64,000 bases of DNA from Streptomyces sp. GQFP (GCF_021545335.1 NZ_CP089312.1:2232001-2296000), one strand, 5' to 3'. Shown: positions 30,878 to 40,638, counted from the stretch's first letter. Notes: generated by a model not told the origin, from the sequence alone. Numbers and translations are program-made.

Positions 30878-32434
30878 GTGACTACCTCTTCGTTGATGAA
30901 GGATCAGAAACCAGGTGCGGCCCGCCGGGAGGGGCATCCCGGCATAGCGCTCACCGTCATCGCGGCCTGCCAACTCATGGTGGTACTCGACGCGACGATT
31001 GTGAACATCGCGCTGCCGCACATTCAAGACGCTCTCAAGTTCAGCACCACCGACCTCACCTGGGTGGTCAGCGCCTACACGCTCACCTTCGGCGGTCTGC
31101 TGCTGCTCGGCGGCCGGGCCGGCGACATCCTCGGCCGCCGCCGGGTCTTCCTGACCGGCATCCTGGTGTTCATCGCCGCCTCGCTGCTGGGCGGACTCGC
31201 CCAGGAACCCTGGCAGTTGCTGGCCGCACGCGCCCTCCAGGGCGTGGGTGGCGCGATCGCGTCGCCCACCTCGCTGGCGCTCATCACCACCACGTTCGCC
31301 GAAGGCCCGGAGCGGAACCGGGCGTTCGGGGTCTTCGCCGCCGTCTCGGCGGGCGGCGGCGCCGTCGGTCTGCTGGCCGGCGGCATGCTCACGGAGTGGC
31401 TCGACTGGCGCTGGGTGCTCTTCGTCAACGTACCGATCGGCCTCCTGATCGCCGTGCTCACGCCGTTGTACATCAGCGAGTCCGAACGCCATCCGGGCCG
31501 CTTCGACCTCGTGGGCGCGCTGACCTCGACGCTGGGCATGGCGGCCCTCGTCTACGGCTTCATCCGCGCGGCGGAGGAGGGCTGGCGGGACAGCCTGACC
31601 CTCGCCTCCTTCGGCACGGCGGTGATCCTGCTGGCCGCGTTCGTCTTCGTGGAGATGCGCGCCAAGGAGCCGATCACCCCGCTGAAGATGTTCGCCGACC
31701 GCAACCGCTCGGGCACGTACGTGATCATGCTGAGCCTGGCCGCGGCGATGTTCGGCATGTTCTTCTTCATCGTCCTCTTCGTGCAGAACGTGCTGCTGTA
31801 CACGCCGATCGAGGCGGGCCTCGCCTTCCTGCCGGTGACCTTCGCCATCGCCATCGGCGCGGGCCTGTCGCAGCGGTTCCTGCCGGTCCTCGGGCCCAAG
31901 CCGTTCATGGTGGTCGGGTCGGCGCTGGCCACTCTCGGCCTCATCTGGCAGTCCTTCATCAGTCCCGACAGCTCGTACGTCGGCGGGGTGCTCGGCCCGA
32001 TGCTGGTGTTCGGCTTCGGCATGGGCCTGAACTTCGTGACGCTGACCCTCACAGCTGTCTCCGGGGTCGCCGCGCACGAGGCGGGCGCGGCGTCCGGGCT
32101 GCTCAACGTCACGCAGCAGGTGGGCGGTTCGCTCGGCCTCTCCATCCTGACGACGGTGTTCGGCGCGGCCAGCCGCAACGAGGCCGCGGAACAGGTGCCC
32201 AAGTTCCTGGCCGAGGCCACGCCCGAACAGAAGGCGGAGTTCGCGAGGACGAACCAGCTCCCCGCTCCCTGGAGTCACGAGGTACTGGCCCACGGCATCT
32301 CCACGGCCTTCATCCCGGCCGCCGCGATGGCCGTACTGGCCCTCGCCACCGCCTGGTTCGTGATCCGCGTCCGCAAGAGCGATCTGGAGGCCCTGTCAGG
32401 CACGGCGAGCACCGCGGGTCCGGCGGGCGGCTGA
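30878..32434 (+). CDS. MFS drug exporter, DHA2 (EmrB/QacA) family
   Basis: This 518-residue protein has about 14 predicted membrane segments. It carries the DHA2 motifs LDATIVNIALPHIQ in segment 1, GRAGDILGRRRVFL in the 2-3 loop, ARALQGVGGAI in segment 4 and a motif-C-like AAVSAGGGAVGLLAGGMLTEWLDWRWVLFVNVPIG. It is a proton-driven multidrug or antibiotic exporter; the substrate is unknown. The start is GTG 30878, just after two TetR operators, so transcription should be repressed until the TetR ligand appears. Confidence 0.93.
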   Translation: MTTSSLMKDQKPGAARREGHPGIALTVIAACQLMVVLDATIVNIALPHIQDALKFSTTDLTWVVSAYTLTFGGLLLLGGRAGDILGRRRVFLTGILVFIAASLLGGLAQEPWQLLAARALQGVGGAIASPTSLALITTTFAEGPERNRAFGVFAAVSAGGGAVGLLAGGMLTEWLDWRWVLFVNVPIGLLIAVLTPLYISESERHPGRFDLVGALTSTLGMAALVYGFIRAAEEGWRDSLTLASFGTAVILLAAFVFVEMRAKEPITPLKMFADRNRSGTYVIMLSLAAAMFGMFFFIVLFVQNVLLYTPIEAGLAFLPVTFAIAIGAGLSQRFLPVLGPKPFMVVGSALATLGLIWQSFISPDSSYVGGVLGPMLVFGFGMGLNFVTLTLTAVSGVAAHEAGAASGLLNVTQQVGGSLGLSILTTVFGAASRNEAAEQVPKFLAEATPEQKAEFARTNQLPAPWSHEVLAHGISTAFIPAAAMAVLALATAWFVIRVRKSDLEALSGTASTAGPAGG

Positions 32435-32981
32435 TCTCCCGGCAGCGGGCCCTCAGGCGCCGCCTGCGGGGTCGCGGCCGACGGCGGCAGCCCTGCGTCG
32501 CTCCGGGCCCCCGGAGTGACGCAGGGCGTCGTGGGCCTCGCGAGCCTGCCGCCCACGCGCACTGAGGCAATGTGCAGTGCTGCGGGCCGGGCCCAGGTAC
32601 CGCCCGCGCAGGCATCCGGTGCCCTGCCAGTGCCGGCAGCACGTGTACGTCCCTCCGGGCACCGAAGCAACACGCAGCACCGCAGGTCCCAAGTGCCACC
32701 CGCGCGGACGACACGACGCTCCGGCAGCGGCCCGCGCCGTCGGCGCCTCACCGGGACCTGTCTCGCCCCAGGCGTGCGCCGCGATACGGCTTGCGCCGAC
32801 GTGGGGTCGGGGCTCCGGAACGCACGCACGCGCGCATGCGCCAGCAGTGGACGCCGTCCTGCTCGATGGGTTCGCTCCCGGTGCGCACGCGCGCCCTGGC
32901 CGCACGAACCCTCTGCGTCGGCCCCCGGCACGAAGCCGACTCACCGCCCGAGCCCACCCCAGGGGCCCGCACCCAGCGGGG
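32435..32981. other. 547-base intergenic region with degenerate repeats
   Basis: This lies between the MFS and ADP-ribosylglycohydrolase genes, which converge. No gene is supported; open frames here lack ribosome sites and consistent codon bias. It contains a diverged repeat pair (see 32558-32709). Confidence 0.5.
32558..32709. repeat. diverged direct repeat, two copies about 100 bases apart
   Basis: Copy 1 (about 32558-32612) and copy 2 (about 32659-32709) share an ordered series of words: GCAC-GA-GCAA, GCAG-GC, then CCCA-GT-CC-CCCGCGC. Copy 2 lacks about four bases in the middle. The similarity is visible by eye but not statistically tested. Confidence 0.45.
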
Positions 32982-33911
32982 CTACGCCCCCGCAGGCGCC
33001 CACTCAGGCAGCGTTTCCGTCCGCTCCAGCCACGCCTGCGGCGGTGCCCCCGCCTTCTCCGCGGCGAGTACGCCGCCCACGATGGCGCAGTTCGTGTCCA
33101 CGTCGCCGCCCGCCTGGGCCGTGGCCCAGAAGGCCTCTTCGTAGTCGCCGAGGGCGCGCGCGGCGGACCAGAGCGCGAACGGCACGGTGTCGTGCGCCGT
33201 CGTACGCCGGCCACAGCCCAGTACGGCCGCGACCGTGCCCGCGTCGGCGTAGTCGAGCATGTCCCGGGCGCGCCGCAGCCCGGCTGCGACGGCGCTGCGC
33301 GGGACGAGCGCGATGACGCCGTCGAGCAGCGCAGCGGGGCTCGGCGGGCCGTCCGGGGAGGCTGCCAGGGCGGCTGCCGCGGCGACGGCCATGGCGCCGA
33401 CCACGGCCTCGCGGTGCTGATGCGTGGGATAGGCCGAGATCTCCGCCTGGTGGGTCGCCTGCTCCGGATCGTCGGCGTACCAGGCGCCCAGGGGCGCGAT
33501 GCGCATGGCCGCGCCGTTGCCCCAGGATCCCTGCCCGTTGAACAGGGCGGACGCCAGCTCGCGCCAGTCGCCGCCCTCCCGGACCAGCCGCAGGAGCCGG
33601 TTCACCGCGGGACCGTACCCGCGGTCGAAGTCGTGGTGCTCGGCGAAGGAGCGGGCCAGTGCGTCCTGGTCGATGCGGCGGTGGGCGGCGAGCACGGCCA
33701 CCACGGAGCACGCCATCTCCGTGTCGTCGGTCCACTGCCAGGGGCCGGGCGGCAGCTCGCGGAGCCCCAGCAGCCGGTGGTTCACGGGTACGAAGAACTG
33801 CGACCCCAGCGCGTCCCCCACCGCGAGCCCGCGCAGACTGGCCAGGGCGCGCTCCAGGCGCTCGTGCGCAGCGGAAGCGGGAGGAGAAGCGGGAGGGGAG
33901 TCAACTGTCAT
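32982..33911 (-). CDS. ADP-ribosylglycohydrolase family protein
   Basis: This 309-residue protein has the family signatures GLAVGDALG near the N-terminus, WTDDTEMA (first metal-binding Thr/Asp/Asp), HREAVVGAMAVAAAAAL, and QAGGDVDTNCAIVGGVLAA (second metal-binding block). These enzymes use two Mg2+ ions to remove ADP-ribose from proteins or small molecules; DraG is one member. Here no ADP-ribosyltransferase is nearby, so the target is unknown. The metal ligands look intact, so it should be active. Confidence 0.9.
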   Translation of the reverse strand: MTVDSPPASPPASAAHERLERALASLRGLAVGDALGSQFFVPVNHRLLGLRELPPGPWQWTDDTEMACSVVAVLAAHRRIDQDALARSFAEHHDFDRGYGPAVNRLLRLVREGGDWRELASALFNGQGSWGNGAAMRIAPLGAWYADDPEQATHQAEISAYPTHQHREAVVGAMAVAAAAALAASPDGPPSPAALLDGVIALVPRSAVAAGLRRARDMLDYADAGTVAAVLGCGRRTTAHDTVPFALWSAARALGDYEEAFWATAQAGGDVDTNCAIVGGVLAAEKAGAPPQAWLERTETLPEWAPAGA

Positions 33912-33923
33912 CGCCCTGCCAAC

Positions 33924-34583
33924 CTAACCACTCACTCCGTACGATTCCGGGTCACGCCAGCGCTCGAACGGCCGGTCAAGCGTGTACCTGCCGTCACTCC
34001 CGAGAACGAGCATCCGCATCTCCGCGTTCCCCGGATTCGACAGTGACTCGAATTCCGCGACCGTCCAGTGGAACCAGCGCATGCAGAACAGCCGCATGGC
34101 CAGACCGTGGGTCACCAGCAGCACATTGGGCGGATGGTCGGGTGCCTCGAAGCTGCGGTAGAGGCTCTCCAGGAAGCCGCCGACCCGGTCGTACACATCG
34201 GCGCCGGACTCCCCCTGGGCGAAGCGATAGAAGAAGTGCCCGTACGCGTCCCGGTACGCCTTCTGCAGCTGTACGTCGTCCCGGTCCTGCCAGTTGCCCC
34301 AGTCCTGCTCGCGCAGCCGGGGCTCCTCGCGTACGCGTATGAGGTCGGGGTTCAGGCTGAACGCGCGCAGGGTCTCGTGGGTACGGCGGTACGGGGAGAC
34401 GTACACGCTGACCTGCTCCTGCCCGAACACCTCGCGCAGCCGTTTGCCTGTCTCCTCCGCCTGCCGCCAGCCGCGTTCGGTGAGGGCCAGGGCATGGTCG
34501 GGCTCGCGTTCGTAGACGGTGTCATCGGCATTGCCCATTGACTCGCCGTGCCGGACAAGGACGATGCGCCGTGGTCTTACCAT
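33924..34583 (-). CDS. histidine phosphatase (phosphoglycerate mutase-like)
   Basis: This 219-residue protein has the catalytic LVRHGESMGNAD near the N-terminus, conserved TERGWRQAEETGKRLRE, and the second histidine in LLVTHGLAMRLFCMRW. The substrate cannot be read from the sequence; the branch resembles small-molecule phosphatases rather than glycolytic mutase. It lies 12 bases upstream of the ADP-ribosylglycohydrolase gene on the same strand, so the two are likely co-transcribed. Confidence 0.88.
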   Translation of the reverse strand: MVRPRRIVLVRHGESMGNADDTVYEREPDHALALTERGWRQAEETGKRLREVFGQEQVSVYVSPYRRTHETLRAFSLNPDLIRVREEPRLREQDWGNWQDRDDVQLQKAYRDAYGHFFYRFAQGESGADVYDRVGGFLESLYRSFEAPDHPPNVLLVTHGLAMRLFCMRWFHWTVAEFESLSNPGNAEMRMLVLGSDGRYTLDRPFERWRDPESYGVSG

Positions 34584-34698
34584 GCCAAAACCCTAGATCG
34601 GGTCGGCGTCGAGCGGGCACTCGCACGGTCTCTATACGGCGTATGTCACACATGTCGTGCACATTGGAGCACTCAGAGTGCTGATCTGATGCCGATCT

Positions 34699-35304
34699 TC
34701 AGACTATCCAGCTCGGTTCCAGCTCGACGATGTCACCGGCGAGAGCCGCGACATCCGCCTCCAACTGGGCCCGCAGTGCCAGCCGCTCCACGCGTTCGGC
34801 CCGGTACTTGCCGTGCTCGGCGGCCGACTGCCACATCGACAGGATCAGGAACTCGCTCCCCGGTGCCTCGCCGAACAGTCCGCGCACCATGCCGGGCGAG
34901 CCCGCCATCGCGGGGTTCCAGACCTTCTCCTGCATCAGCGCGAAGTGCTCGGCGCGCTCCTCGTGGACACGGCAGTGCGCGACCCGTACCAGGTCGGAGT
35001 CCGTGAAGCGCGGCTCGAAGCCGGTCTTCACGTCGAACCGGTGGTCGAAGAGTTTGACCTGCTGTTCCTTGAAGGTGCCCGACTGAGTGGTGGCGAGCCG
35101 GTCATGGGACCGGGCCATGAAGGAGTCGTAGAAGGCACGGCTCTCCCAGAAGGCGAAGACGTGTGCCACACCGGGACGCCCCCGGCTCCAGCCCCCGCCC
35201 TGCCCCCGGAATCCCGGCTCCCCCAGAAGTCCCGCCCACTTTCGCTGCCCCCGTTCGAAACCGCGGCGGTCCACCACGGTGCAGCGAATCCACTTGACCA
35301 GCAC
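34699..35304 (-). CDS. DUF4937-like (YdbC-type) protein
   Basis: This protein is about 201 residues. It begins VLVKWIRCTVVDRRGFERGQRKWAGLLG and contains HVFAFWESRAFYDSFMARSHDRL and FLILSMWQSAAEHGKYRAERVERL. These are two tandem blocks with the look of dimeric alpha/beta-barrel (monooxygenase-like) repeats, fitting DUF4937/YdbC-like proteins of unknown function. The start is GTG 35304, where the conserved sequence begins; the frame is open upstream but unconserved. It is divergent from terD. Confidence 0.65.
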   Translation of the reverse strand: MLVKWIRCTVVDRRGFERGQRKWAGLLGEPGFRGQGGGWSRGRPGVAHVFAFWESRAFYDSFMARSHDRLATTQSGTFKEQQVKLFDHRFDVKTGFEPRFTDSDLVRVAHCRVHEERAEHFALMQEKVWNPAMAGSPGMVRGLFGEAPGSEFLILSMWQSAAEHGKYRAERVERLALRAQLEADVAALAGDIVELEPSWIV

Positions 35305-35458
35305 CGCGCCATCGTAAGGCCACGGAGCGTGGCGCCGGTCACGCTCGGGCCGAGTACAATCGCGCGAGCGCCCCCGCGCGCGTGGCACGATGGACAACCA
35401 GCTGTGATGTACCGGCAGTTGGAGCATCCGCACACGGCGAACGGGGAAGGGAAGTCTG

Positions 35459-35992
35459 GTGAAGGCCCTCAACAAGGGGATCCGCAAGGCCGAAGTCTCA
35501 CTGAAGTGGGATCCGAGTCCGGCGGGGCAGCCGCCCACCGATCTCGACATCGTCGCCGCGACCTACTCGGCGACCGATCCGTACGGCGACCCCGCCTATG
35601 CGGTGCACTTCGACAGCCGCTCCCCGGACGGCACGATCACGCTCAACCGGGACAGCAAGGACGGCAAGGGCTTCGGCTGGGACGAGGTCATGACGCTGGA
35701 GTTCGACCGCCTGGCCGCGCAGTACGCGCGCGTGGTGGTCGGTGTCATCATCCAACAGCGTTCCACGCACCGGACGTTCGTGAGCGTCGTCAAGCCCGGC
35801 CTGCGCATCCGCGAGGGCTACAGCGTCCTGGCCGAGGACGACTTCGGCGGCGTTCTGGGGTCCACGGCGGCCACGGTCGCGGAGTTCGTCCGTGACGAGA
35901 CCGGGTCGTGGGACTTCCACTCCGGCGTCCAGGGCTTCGAGGACGACCCGGCGACGTTCACCAGGACGATGGGCCGCACCCGTCAGACCTGA
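35459..35992 (+). CDS. TerD-family calcium-binding stress protein
   Basis: This 177-residue protein matches the TerD domain. Visible are VSLKWDP near the start, DLDIVAATYSATDPYGDP, the acidic loop DSRSPDGTITLNRDSKDGKG, and VVVGVIIQQR. Acidic loops in this fold bind Ca2+. TerD proteins are abundant in Streptomyces and linked to tellurite or stress resistance and cell-surface processes; a single copy outside a ter operon, as here, gives no specific role. GTG 35459 follows GGGGAAGGGAAG. Its last 10 bases overlap the end of the converging DUF2785 gene. Confidence 0.88.
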   Translation: MKALNKGIRKAEVSLKWDPSPAGQPPTDLDIVAATYSATDPYGDPAYAVHFDSRSPDGTITLNRDSKDGKGFGWDEVMTLEFDRLAAQYARVVVGVIIQQRSTHRTFVSVVKPGLRIREGYSVLAEDDFGGVLGSTAATVAEFVRDETGSWDFHSGVQGFEDDPATFTRTMGRTRQT

Positions 35993-36819
35993 TCCCTCCC
36001 CGAAGGGGAGGGCAGACAAGGGGTGACGATCGCGAGGGTGGCGGCCAGGGCATCGAGTACGGCCTCCCGATGGGTGACCGTGCTCGGCGGGCCGTCCCCT
36101 CCCGGCGCGAGCAGTCCGCGGTCCGTCAGCAGGTAGAGCATCCGCAGCGTGCGCATGGTGTTGGAGGCCCACGGGGGCACCGGGCCCGGCTCCCCCGTCC
36201 GGAACGCCGCCGAGACCGTGTCCAGCCATCCCACAGAGTCGGCGACACCGATCCCGGGCCGGCACAGAACCTGGGCCAGCGCACGGGCGATCCGGTCGTC
36301 CTCCTGAGCGTCGAAGACATGGTCGGTCCCGGCCAGCAGCCGTGCGACGGCCAGTTCGATCAGCGGTGCGGGCTCCTGCTGTGGACGCCGTGCGAGAGCC
36401 GCCAGCAGATCGGCGCCGTGCGCGGCGGCGTGCACCCAGCCGAGCGTGGTGTCGTACCCGCGCAGATCGGCCTCCCCGGGGTACCACCCGGCGAACGCCT
36501 CCCACCACTCCTGGCGCCACTCCCCCGCGTCGACGATCCGGGCGAGGACAAGGGGAGCGAACGCACGCGCCTGAACGCCGGGATCGACGAACAGCCCGGC
36601 CGTCCGGTCCCCCAGCCACCGCCGCTCCGCCGCGTCGAGGGCGGGTATCCAGCGGACAGCCGCGACATAGGCGCGCTCGTCCCGCACCACAGGATCCGGG
36701 GACCGGAGATCCACGACCAGCGCGTCGAGAGCGGCCACCCGAGCAGCCGCCGAGAGCTCACCGATCTCACCGTCGTGACGCTGCGACTGTCGTCCATGGA
36801 CGGAGGTTACGTGGCCCAC
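35983..36819 (-). CDS. DUF2785 domain protein
   Basis: This protein is about 278 residues. It contains LDALVVDLRSPDPVVRDERAYVAAVRWI and FAPLVLARIVDAGEW, then GYDTTLGWVHAAAHGADLLAALA, a pattern seen in DUF2785 (alpha-helical repeats, function unknown). The frame opens at 36840, but that start would lie inside the nrdJ terminator hairpin (36831-36863). GTG 36819 or a later start is therefore more likely. Its 3' end overlaps terD by 10 bases tail to tail. Confidence 0.65.
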   Translation of the reverse strand: MGHVTSVHGRQSQRHDGEIGELSAAARVAALDALVVDLRSPDPVVRDERAYVAAVRWIPALDAAERRWLGDRTAGLFVDPGVQARAFAPLVLARIVDAGEWRQEWWEAFAGWYPGEADLRGYDTTLGWVHAAAHGADLLAALARRPQQEPAPLIELAVARLLAGTDHVFDAQEDDRIARALAQVLCRPGIGVADSVGWLDTVSAAFRTGEPGPVPPWASNTMRTLRMLYLLTDRGLLAPGGDGPPSTVTHREAVLDALAATLAIVTPCLPSPSGRDQV

Positions 36820-36830
36820 GACACGACGAC

Positions 36831-36863
36831 GGAGGGGCACCGGCGCGAAGCCGGTGCCCCTCC
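36831..36863 (-). terminator. nrdJ terminator
   Basis: GGAGGGGCACCGG (36831-36843) pairs perfectly with CCGGTGCCCCTCC (36851-36863), a 13-base stem with a 7-base loop, 12 bases past the nrdJ stop. Confidence 0.85.
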
Positions 36864-36875
36864 CTCACTCACTGG

Positions 36876-39773
36876 TCAGCTGCAACCGCTGGTCGACCCG
36901 CAGCCCTCGCAGATGTAGCAGGACCCGGCCCGCTGCATCTTCGTGCCGCAGGAGAAGCACAGCGGGGCGTCCGCCTGGATGCCCAGCTGCATCTCCACCA
37001 GTTCGGCGCTGGTGTGCACCTGCTGCAGAACCGGCTGGACCGCTTCCGCAACGGCCTTCGGGGTCGCCACGGCCTTCAGCTCCTGCGCGCGGGGCGCCGA
37101 CTGGGCCAGGCCCTCGATGTCGACCTCGTCGTCGGTCGGCTCGTAGGAACCCGTCTCCAGGTGCCGCTGGCGCTCGTCGGCGGAGTGGATGCCGAGGGCG
37201 GAACGCGTCTCGAAGGGAAGGAAGTCCAGCGCCAGGCGACGGAAGATGTAGTCGACGATCGACTGGGCCATGCGGACATCGGGGTCGTCCGTCATACCGG
37301 CCGGCTCGAAGCGCATGTTCGTGAACTTCGAGACGTACGTCTCCAGCGGCACGCCGTACTGCAGACCCACCGAGATGGCGATCGAGAAGGCGTCCATCAT
37401 GCCCGCGAGGGTCGAGCCCTGCTTGGACATCTTCAGGAAGACCTCGCCGAGACCGTCGTCCGGGTAGGAGTTGGCGGTCATGTAGCCCTCGGCGCCACCG
37501 ACCGTGAAGGACGTGGTGATGCCAGGACGGCCCTTGGGGAGGCGCTTGCGGACCGGGCGGTACTCGACGACCTTCTCGACGGCCTCACGGATCGTCGCCT
37601 CGGCCTTCGCGGTCACCTCGGTCTTCTCGTCCTCCTTCTTCTTGACGGAGAGCGGCTGACCGACCTTGCAGTTGTCGCGGTAGATCGCGAGCGCCTTGAC
37701 GCCCATCTTCCAGGCCTCGAAGTAGATCTCCTCGACCTCCTCGACGGTCGCCGTCTCCGGCATGTTGACCGTCTTGGACAGGGCGCCGGAGATCCAGGGC
37801 TGGATCGCGGCCATCATGCGGACGTGGCCCATCGCGGAGATGGTCCGCTCGCCCATGGCGCAGTCGAACACCTCGTAGTGCTCGTGCTTGAGGCTCGGGG
37901 CGTCGATCACATGGCCGTGCTCGGCGATGTGGGCGACGATCGCCTCGATCTGCTCCTCCTGGTAGCCCAGGCGGCGCAGGGCCTGCGGGACCGTGCCGTT
38001 GACGATCTGCATCGAGCCGCCGCCGACGAGTTTCTTGAACTTGACCAGTGCGAGGTCGGGCTCAAGTCCCGTGGTGTCGCAGGACATCGCGAGACCGATG
38101 GTGCCGGTCGGGGCGATGACGGACGCCTGCGCGTTACGGAAACCGTTCTTCTCGCCGATCCGGACGACGTCCTGCCAGGCCTCCGTGGCGGCGGCCCAGA
38201 TCGGGGTGTCCAGGTCGTCGATACGGACGGCCTTGTCGTTCTCGTCGGCGTGCTGCTTCATGACCCGCAGGTGCGGCTGCGCGTTGCGGGCGTAGCCGTC
38301 GTACGGGCCGACGACCGCGGCGAGTTCGGCGGAACGGCGGTACGACGTGCCGGTCATCAGGGAGGTGATGGCACCGGCCAGGGCACGGCCGCCCTCGGAG
38401 TCGTACGCGTGACCGGTCGCCATCAGCAGGGCGCCGAGGTTGGCGTAGCCGATGCCGAGCTGGCGGAACGCGCGCGTGTTCTCGCCGATCTTCTGGGTCG
38501 GGAAGTCCGCGAAGCAGATGGAGATGTCCATCGCGGTGATGACCAGCTCGACGACCTTCGCGAAGCGGTCGATCTCGAAGGACTGACGGCCCTTGCCGTC
38601 GTCCTTGAGGAACTTCATCAGGTTCAGCGAGGCGAGGTTGCAGGACGTGTTGTCCAGGTGCATGTACTCGCTGCACGGGTTCGAGCCGTTGATACGGCCG
38701 GACTCCGGGCAGGTGTGCCAGCGGTTGATCGTGTCGTCGTACTGGATGCCCGGGTCGGCGCAGGCCCAGGCCGCGACGGCCATCTTGCGGAAGAGCTCCT
38801 TGGCGTCGACCTCCTCGATGACCTCGCCGGTCATCCGGGAGGTGAGCCCGAACTTGCCGCCCGCCTCGACCGCCTTCATGAACGTGTCGTTCACGCGGAC
38901 CGAGTTGTTGGCGTTCTGGTACTGGACGGACGTGATGTCGTCGCCGCCCAGGTCCATGTCGAAGCCCGCGTCGCGCAGGGCGCGGATCTTCTCCTCTTCC
39001 TTCACCTTGGTCTCGATGAAGTCCTCGATGTCGGGGTGGTCGACGTCGAGGATGACCATCTTGGCCGCGCGGCGGGTGGCGCCGCCCGACTTGATCGTTC
39101 CTGCCGAGGCGTCGGCACCGCGCATGAAGGAGACCGGCCCCGAGGCGTTGCCGCCGGAGGAGAGCAGTTCCTTGGAGGAGCGGATCCGGGAGAGGTTCAG
39201 GCCGGCGCCGGAGCCGCCCTTGAAGATCATGCCCTCTTCCTTGTACCAGTCGAGGATCGACTCCATGGAGTCGTCGACGGCCAGGATGAAGCAGGCCGAG
39301 ACCTGCTGGGGCTGCGGGGTCCCGACGTTGAACCAGACGGGGCTGTTGAAGCTGAAGATCTGGTGCAGGAGGGCGTAGGCCAGCTCGTGCTCGAAGATCT
39401 CGGCGTCGGCCGGGGAGGCGAAGTACTTGTACTCCTCTCCGGCCTTCGTGTACGTCTTCACGATGCGGTCGATGAGCTGCTTGAGGCTCACCTCGCGCTG
39501 CGGGGTGCCGACCGCACCGCGGAAGTACTTGCTGGTGACGATGTTGACCGCGTTCACCGCCCACTCGGCGGGGAACTCGACGCCACGCTGCTCGAAATTG
39601 ACCGAGCCGTCGCGCCAGTTGGTCATGACGACGTCACGGCTCGCCCACTCGACCTCGTCGTACGGATGCACGCCGGGGGTGGTGTGGATGCGCTCGATGC
39701 GCAGCCCCTTGCTCGCCTTGGTGCTGCCCTTGGCGCGGGAACTCCGTGCCGGACCGCTCGCCGTCTCTGTCAT
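36876..39773 (-). CDS. nrdJ: adenosylcobalamin-dependent (class II) ribonucleotide reductase
   Basis: This 965-residue enzyme reduces ribonucleotides to deoxyribonucleotides using vitamin B12. Visible are FNSPVWFNVG with the substrate-proximal region, GGSGAGLNLSRIRSS, NPCSEYMHLDNTSCNLASLNLMKF, the radical-site-like PTGTIGLAMSCDTTGLEPD, and a C-terminal cysteine cluster (CFSCGTKMQRAGSCYICEGCGSTSGCS) that probably re-reduces the active site and may bind zinc. It follows nrdR on the same strand (173-base gap), as an nrdRJ pair. It is probably repressed by NrdR when dATP is high. Confidence 0.96.
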   Translation of the reverse strand: MTETASGPARSSRAKGSTKASKGLRIERIHTTPGVHPYDEVEWASRDVVMTNWRDGSVNFEQRGVEFPAEWAVNAVNIVTSKYFRGAVGTPQREVSLKQLIDRIVKTYTKAGEEYKYFASPADAEIFEHELAYALLHQIFSFNSPVWFNVGTPQPQQVSACFILAVDDSMESILDWYKEEGMIFKGGSGAGLNLSRIRSSKELLSSGGNASGPVSFMRGADASAGTIKSGGATRRAAKMVILDVDHPDIEDFIETKVKEEEKIRALRDAGFDMDLGGDDITSVQYQNANNSVRVNDTFMKAVEAGGKFGLTSRMTGEVIEEVDAKELFRKMAVAAWACADPGIQYDDTINRWHTCPESGRINGSNPCSEYMHLDNTSCNLASLNLMKFLKDDGKGRQSFEIDRFAKVVELVITAMDISICFADFPTQKIGENTRAFRQLGIGYANLGALLMATGHAYDSEGGRALAGAITSLMTGTSYRRSAELAAVVGPYDGYARNAQPHLRVMKQHADENDKAVRIDDLDTPIWAAATEAWQDVVRIGEKNGFRNAQASVIAPTGTIGLAMSCDTTGLEPDLALVKFKKLVGGGSMQIVNGTVPQALRRLGYQEEQIEAIVAHIAEHGHVIDAPSLKHEHYEVFDCAMGERTISAMGHVRMMAAIQPWISGALSKTVNMPETATVEEVEEIYFEAWKMGVKALAIYRDNCKVGQPLSVKKKEDEKTEVTAKAEATIREAVEKVVEYRPVRKRLPKGRPGITTSFTVGGAEGYMTANSYPDDGLGEVFLKMSKQGSTLAGMMDAFSIAISVGLQYGVPLETYVSKFTNMRFEPAGMTDDPDVRMAQSIVDYIFRRLALDFLPFETRSALGIHSADERQRHLETGSYEPTDDEVDIEGLAQSAPRAQELKAVATPKAVAEAVQPVLQQVHTSAELVEMQLGIQADAPLCFSCGTKMQRAGSCYICEGCGSTSGCS

Positions 39774-39946
39774 GCCGCCTCCCTGTATCGGGCAAAACGC
39801 CCAGAAGTGTCACGTTGTTCCCATGACACGGTGTTGTTTCTCGCGCTGCGGGTACCCCCTCGGGGCCGTCCGCAGCAGGTCCTTGGTTCGCCGCCACTCC
39901 GGCCGGTTCCGAACTCCGAACACACCGTCCGGGTCCGGTCCGCCGG

Positions 39947-40507
39947 TCAGTCGGCGGCGTTGGCGGGCACGGGGACCTGAGTGGTCCCTCCGCTCCCGCG
40001 GTCGTCTTCCTGGCGCCCCACATCCGGGTCTTCGTCGTCCTCGGCGGGGCGGCGCGATGTTTCCCTGAGTTCCGCGACGGCGGCCTCGAAGTCGTCCAGC
40101 GAGTCGAACGCCCGGTAGACGGACGCGAATCGCAGGTAGGCGACGAGGTCGAGTTCCTGCAGCGGACCGAGTATGGCCAGCCCCACGTCGTGGGTGGTCA
40201 GCTCGGCGCTTCCGGTGGCCCGCACCGCTTCCTCGACCCGCTGGCCGAGTTGGGCGAGTGCGTCCTCGGTGACAGGTCGTCCCTGGCATGCCTTGCGCAC
40301 GCCGTTGATGACCTTCGTACGACTGAAAGGCTCGGTGACTCCGGACCGCTTGACCACCATGAGCGAGCACGTCTCGACGGTCGTGAACCGGCGAGTGCAG
40401 TCGGGACACTGGCGGCGCCTGCGGATCGACGTGCCGTCGTCGGTCGTACGACTGTCGACGACGCGGCTGTCGGGGTGCCTGCAGAAGGGGCAGTGCATGG
40501 TCTCCAA
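39947..40507 (-). CDS. nrdR: ribonucleotide reductase repressor NrdR
   Basis: This 186-residue protein has an N-terminal zinc ribbon ([27 protein letters not shown]) and an ATP-cone ([29 protein letters not shown]), the full NrdR architecture. It senses ATP/dATP and represses ribonucleotide reductase genes, here the adjacent nrdJ. The C-terminal tail (about 35 residues, acidic then Gly/Thr-rich) is longer than in E. coli NrdR. It is divergent from lexA across 500 bases. Confidence 0.95.
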   Translation of the reverse strand: METMHCPFCRHPDSRVVDSRTTDDGTSIRRRRQCPDCTRRFTTVETCSLMVVKRSGVTEPFSRTKVINGVRKACQGRPVTEDALAQLGQRVEEAVRATGSAELTTHDVGLAILGPLQELDLVAYLRFASVYRAFDSLDDFEAAVAELRETSRRPAEDDEDPDVGRQEDDRGSGGTTQVPVPANAAD

Positions 40508-40638
40508 CCCTCCCTCACAGCAGACTCAATGGCCTCTCGGAACCCCTCGGGCCCCTCGAAGCAGCCCCCAGCATAGGCGATGCCCGAGGGACCGAAGACC
40601 CGGGGGACCACAACTTCTGGGCTACTGCCGCAATCCAA

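Noticed and set aside
32435..32981. a coding frame on the minus strand through the degenerate repeats
   Set aside because: It is mostly Arg/Ala/Gly/Pro with no conserved block or ribosome site.
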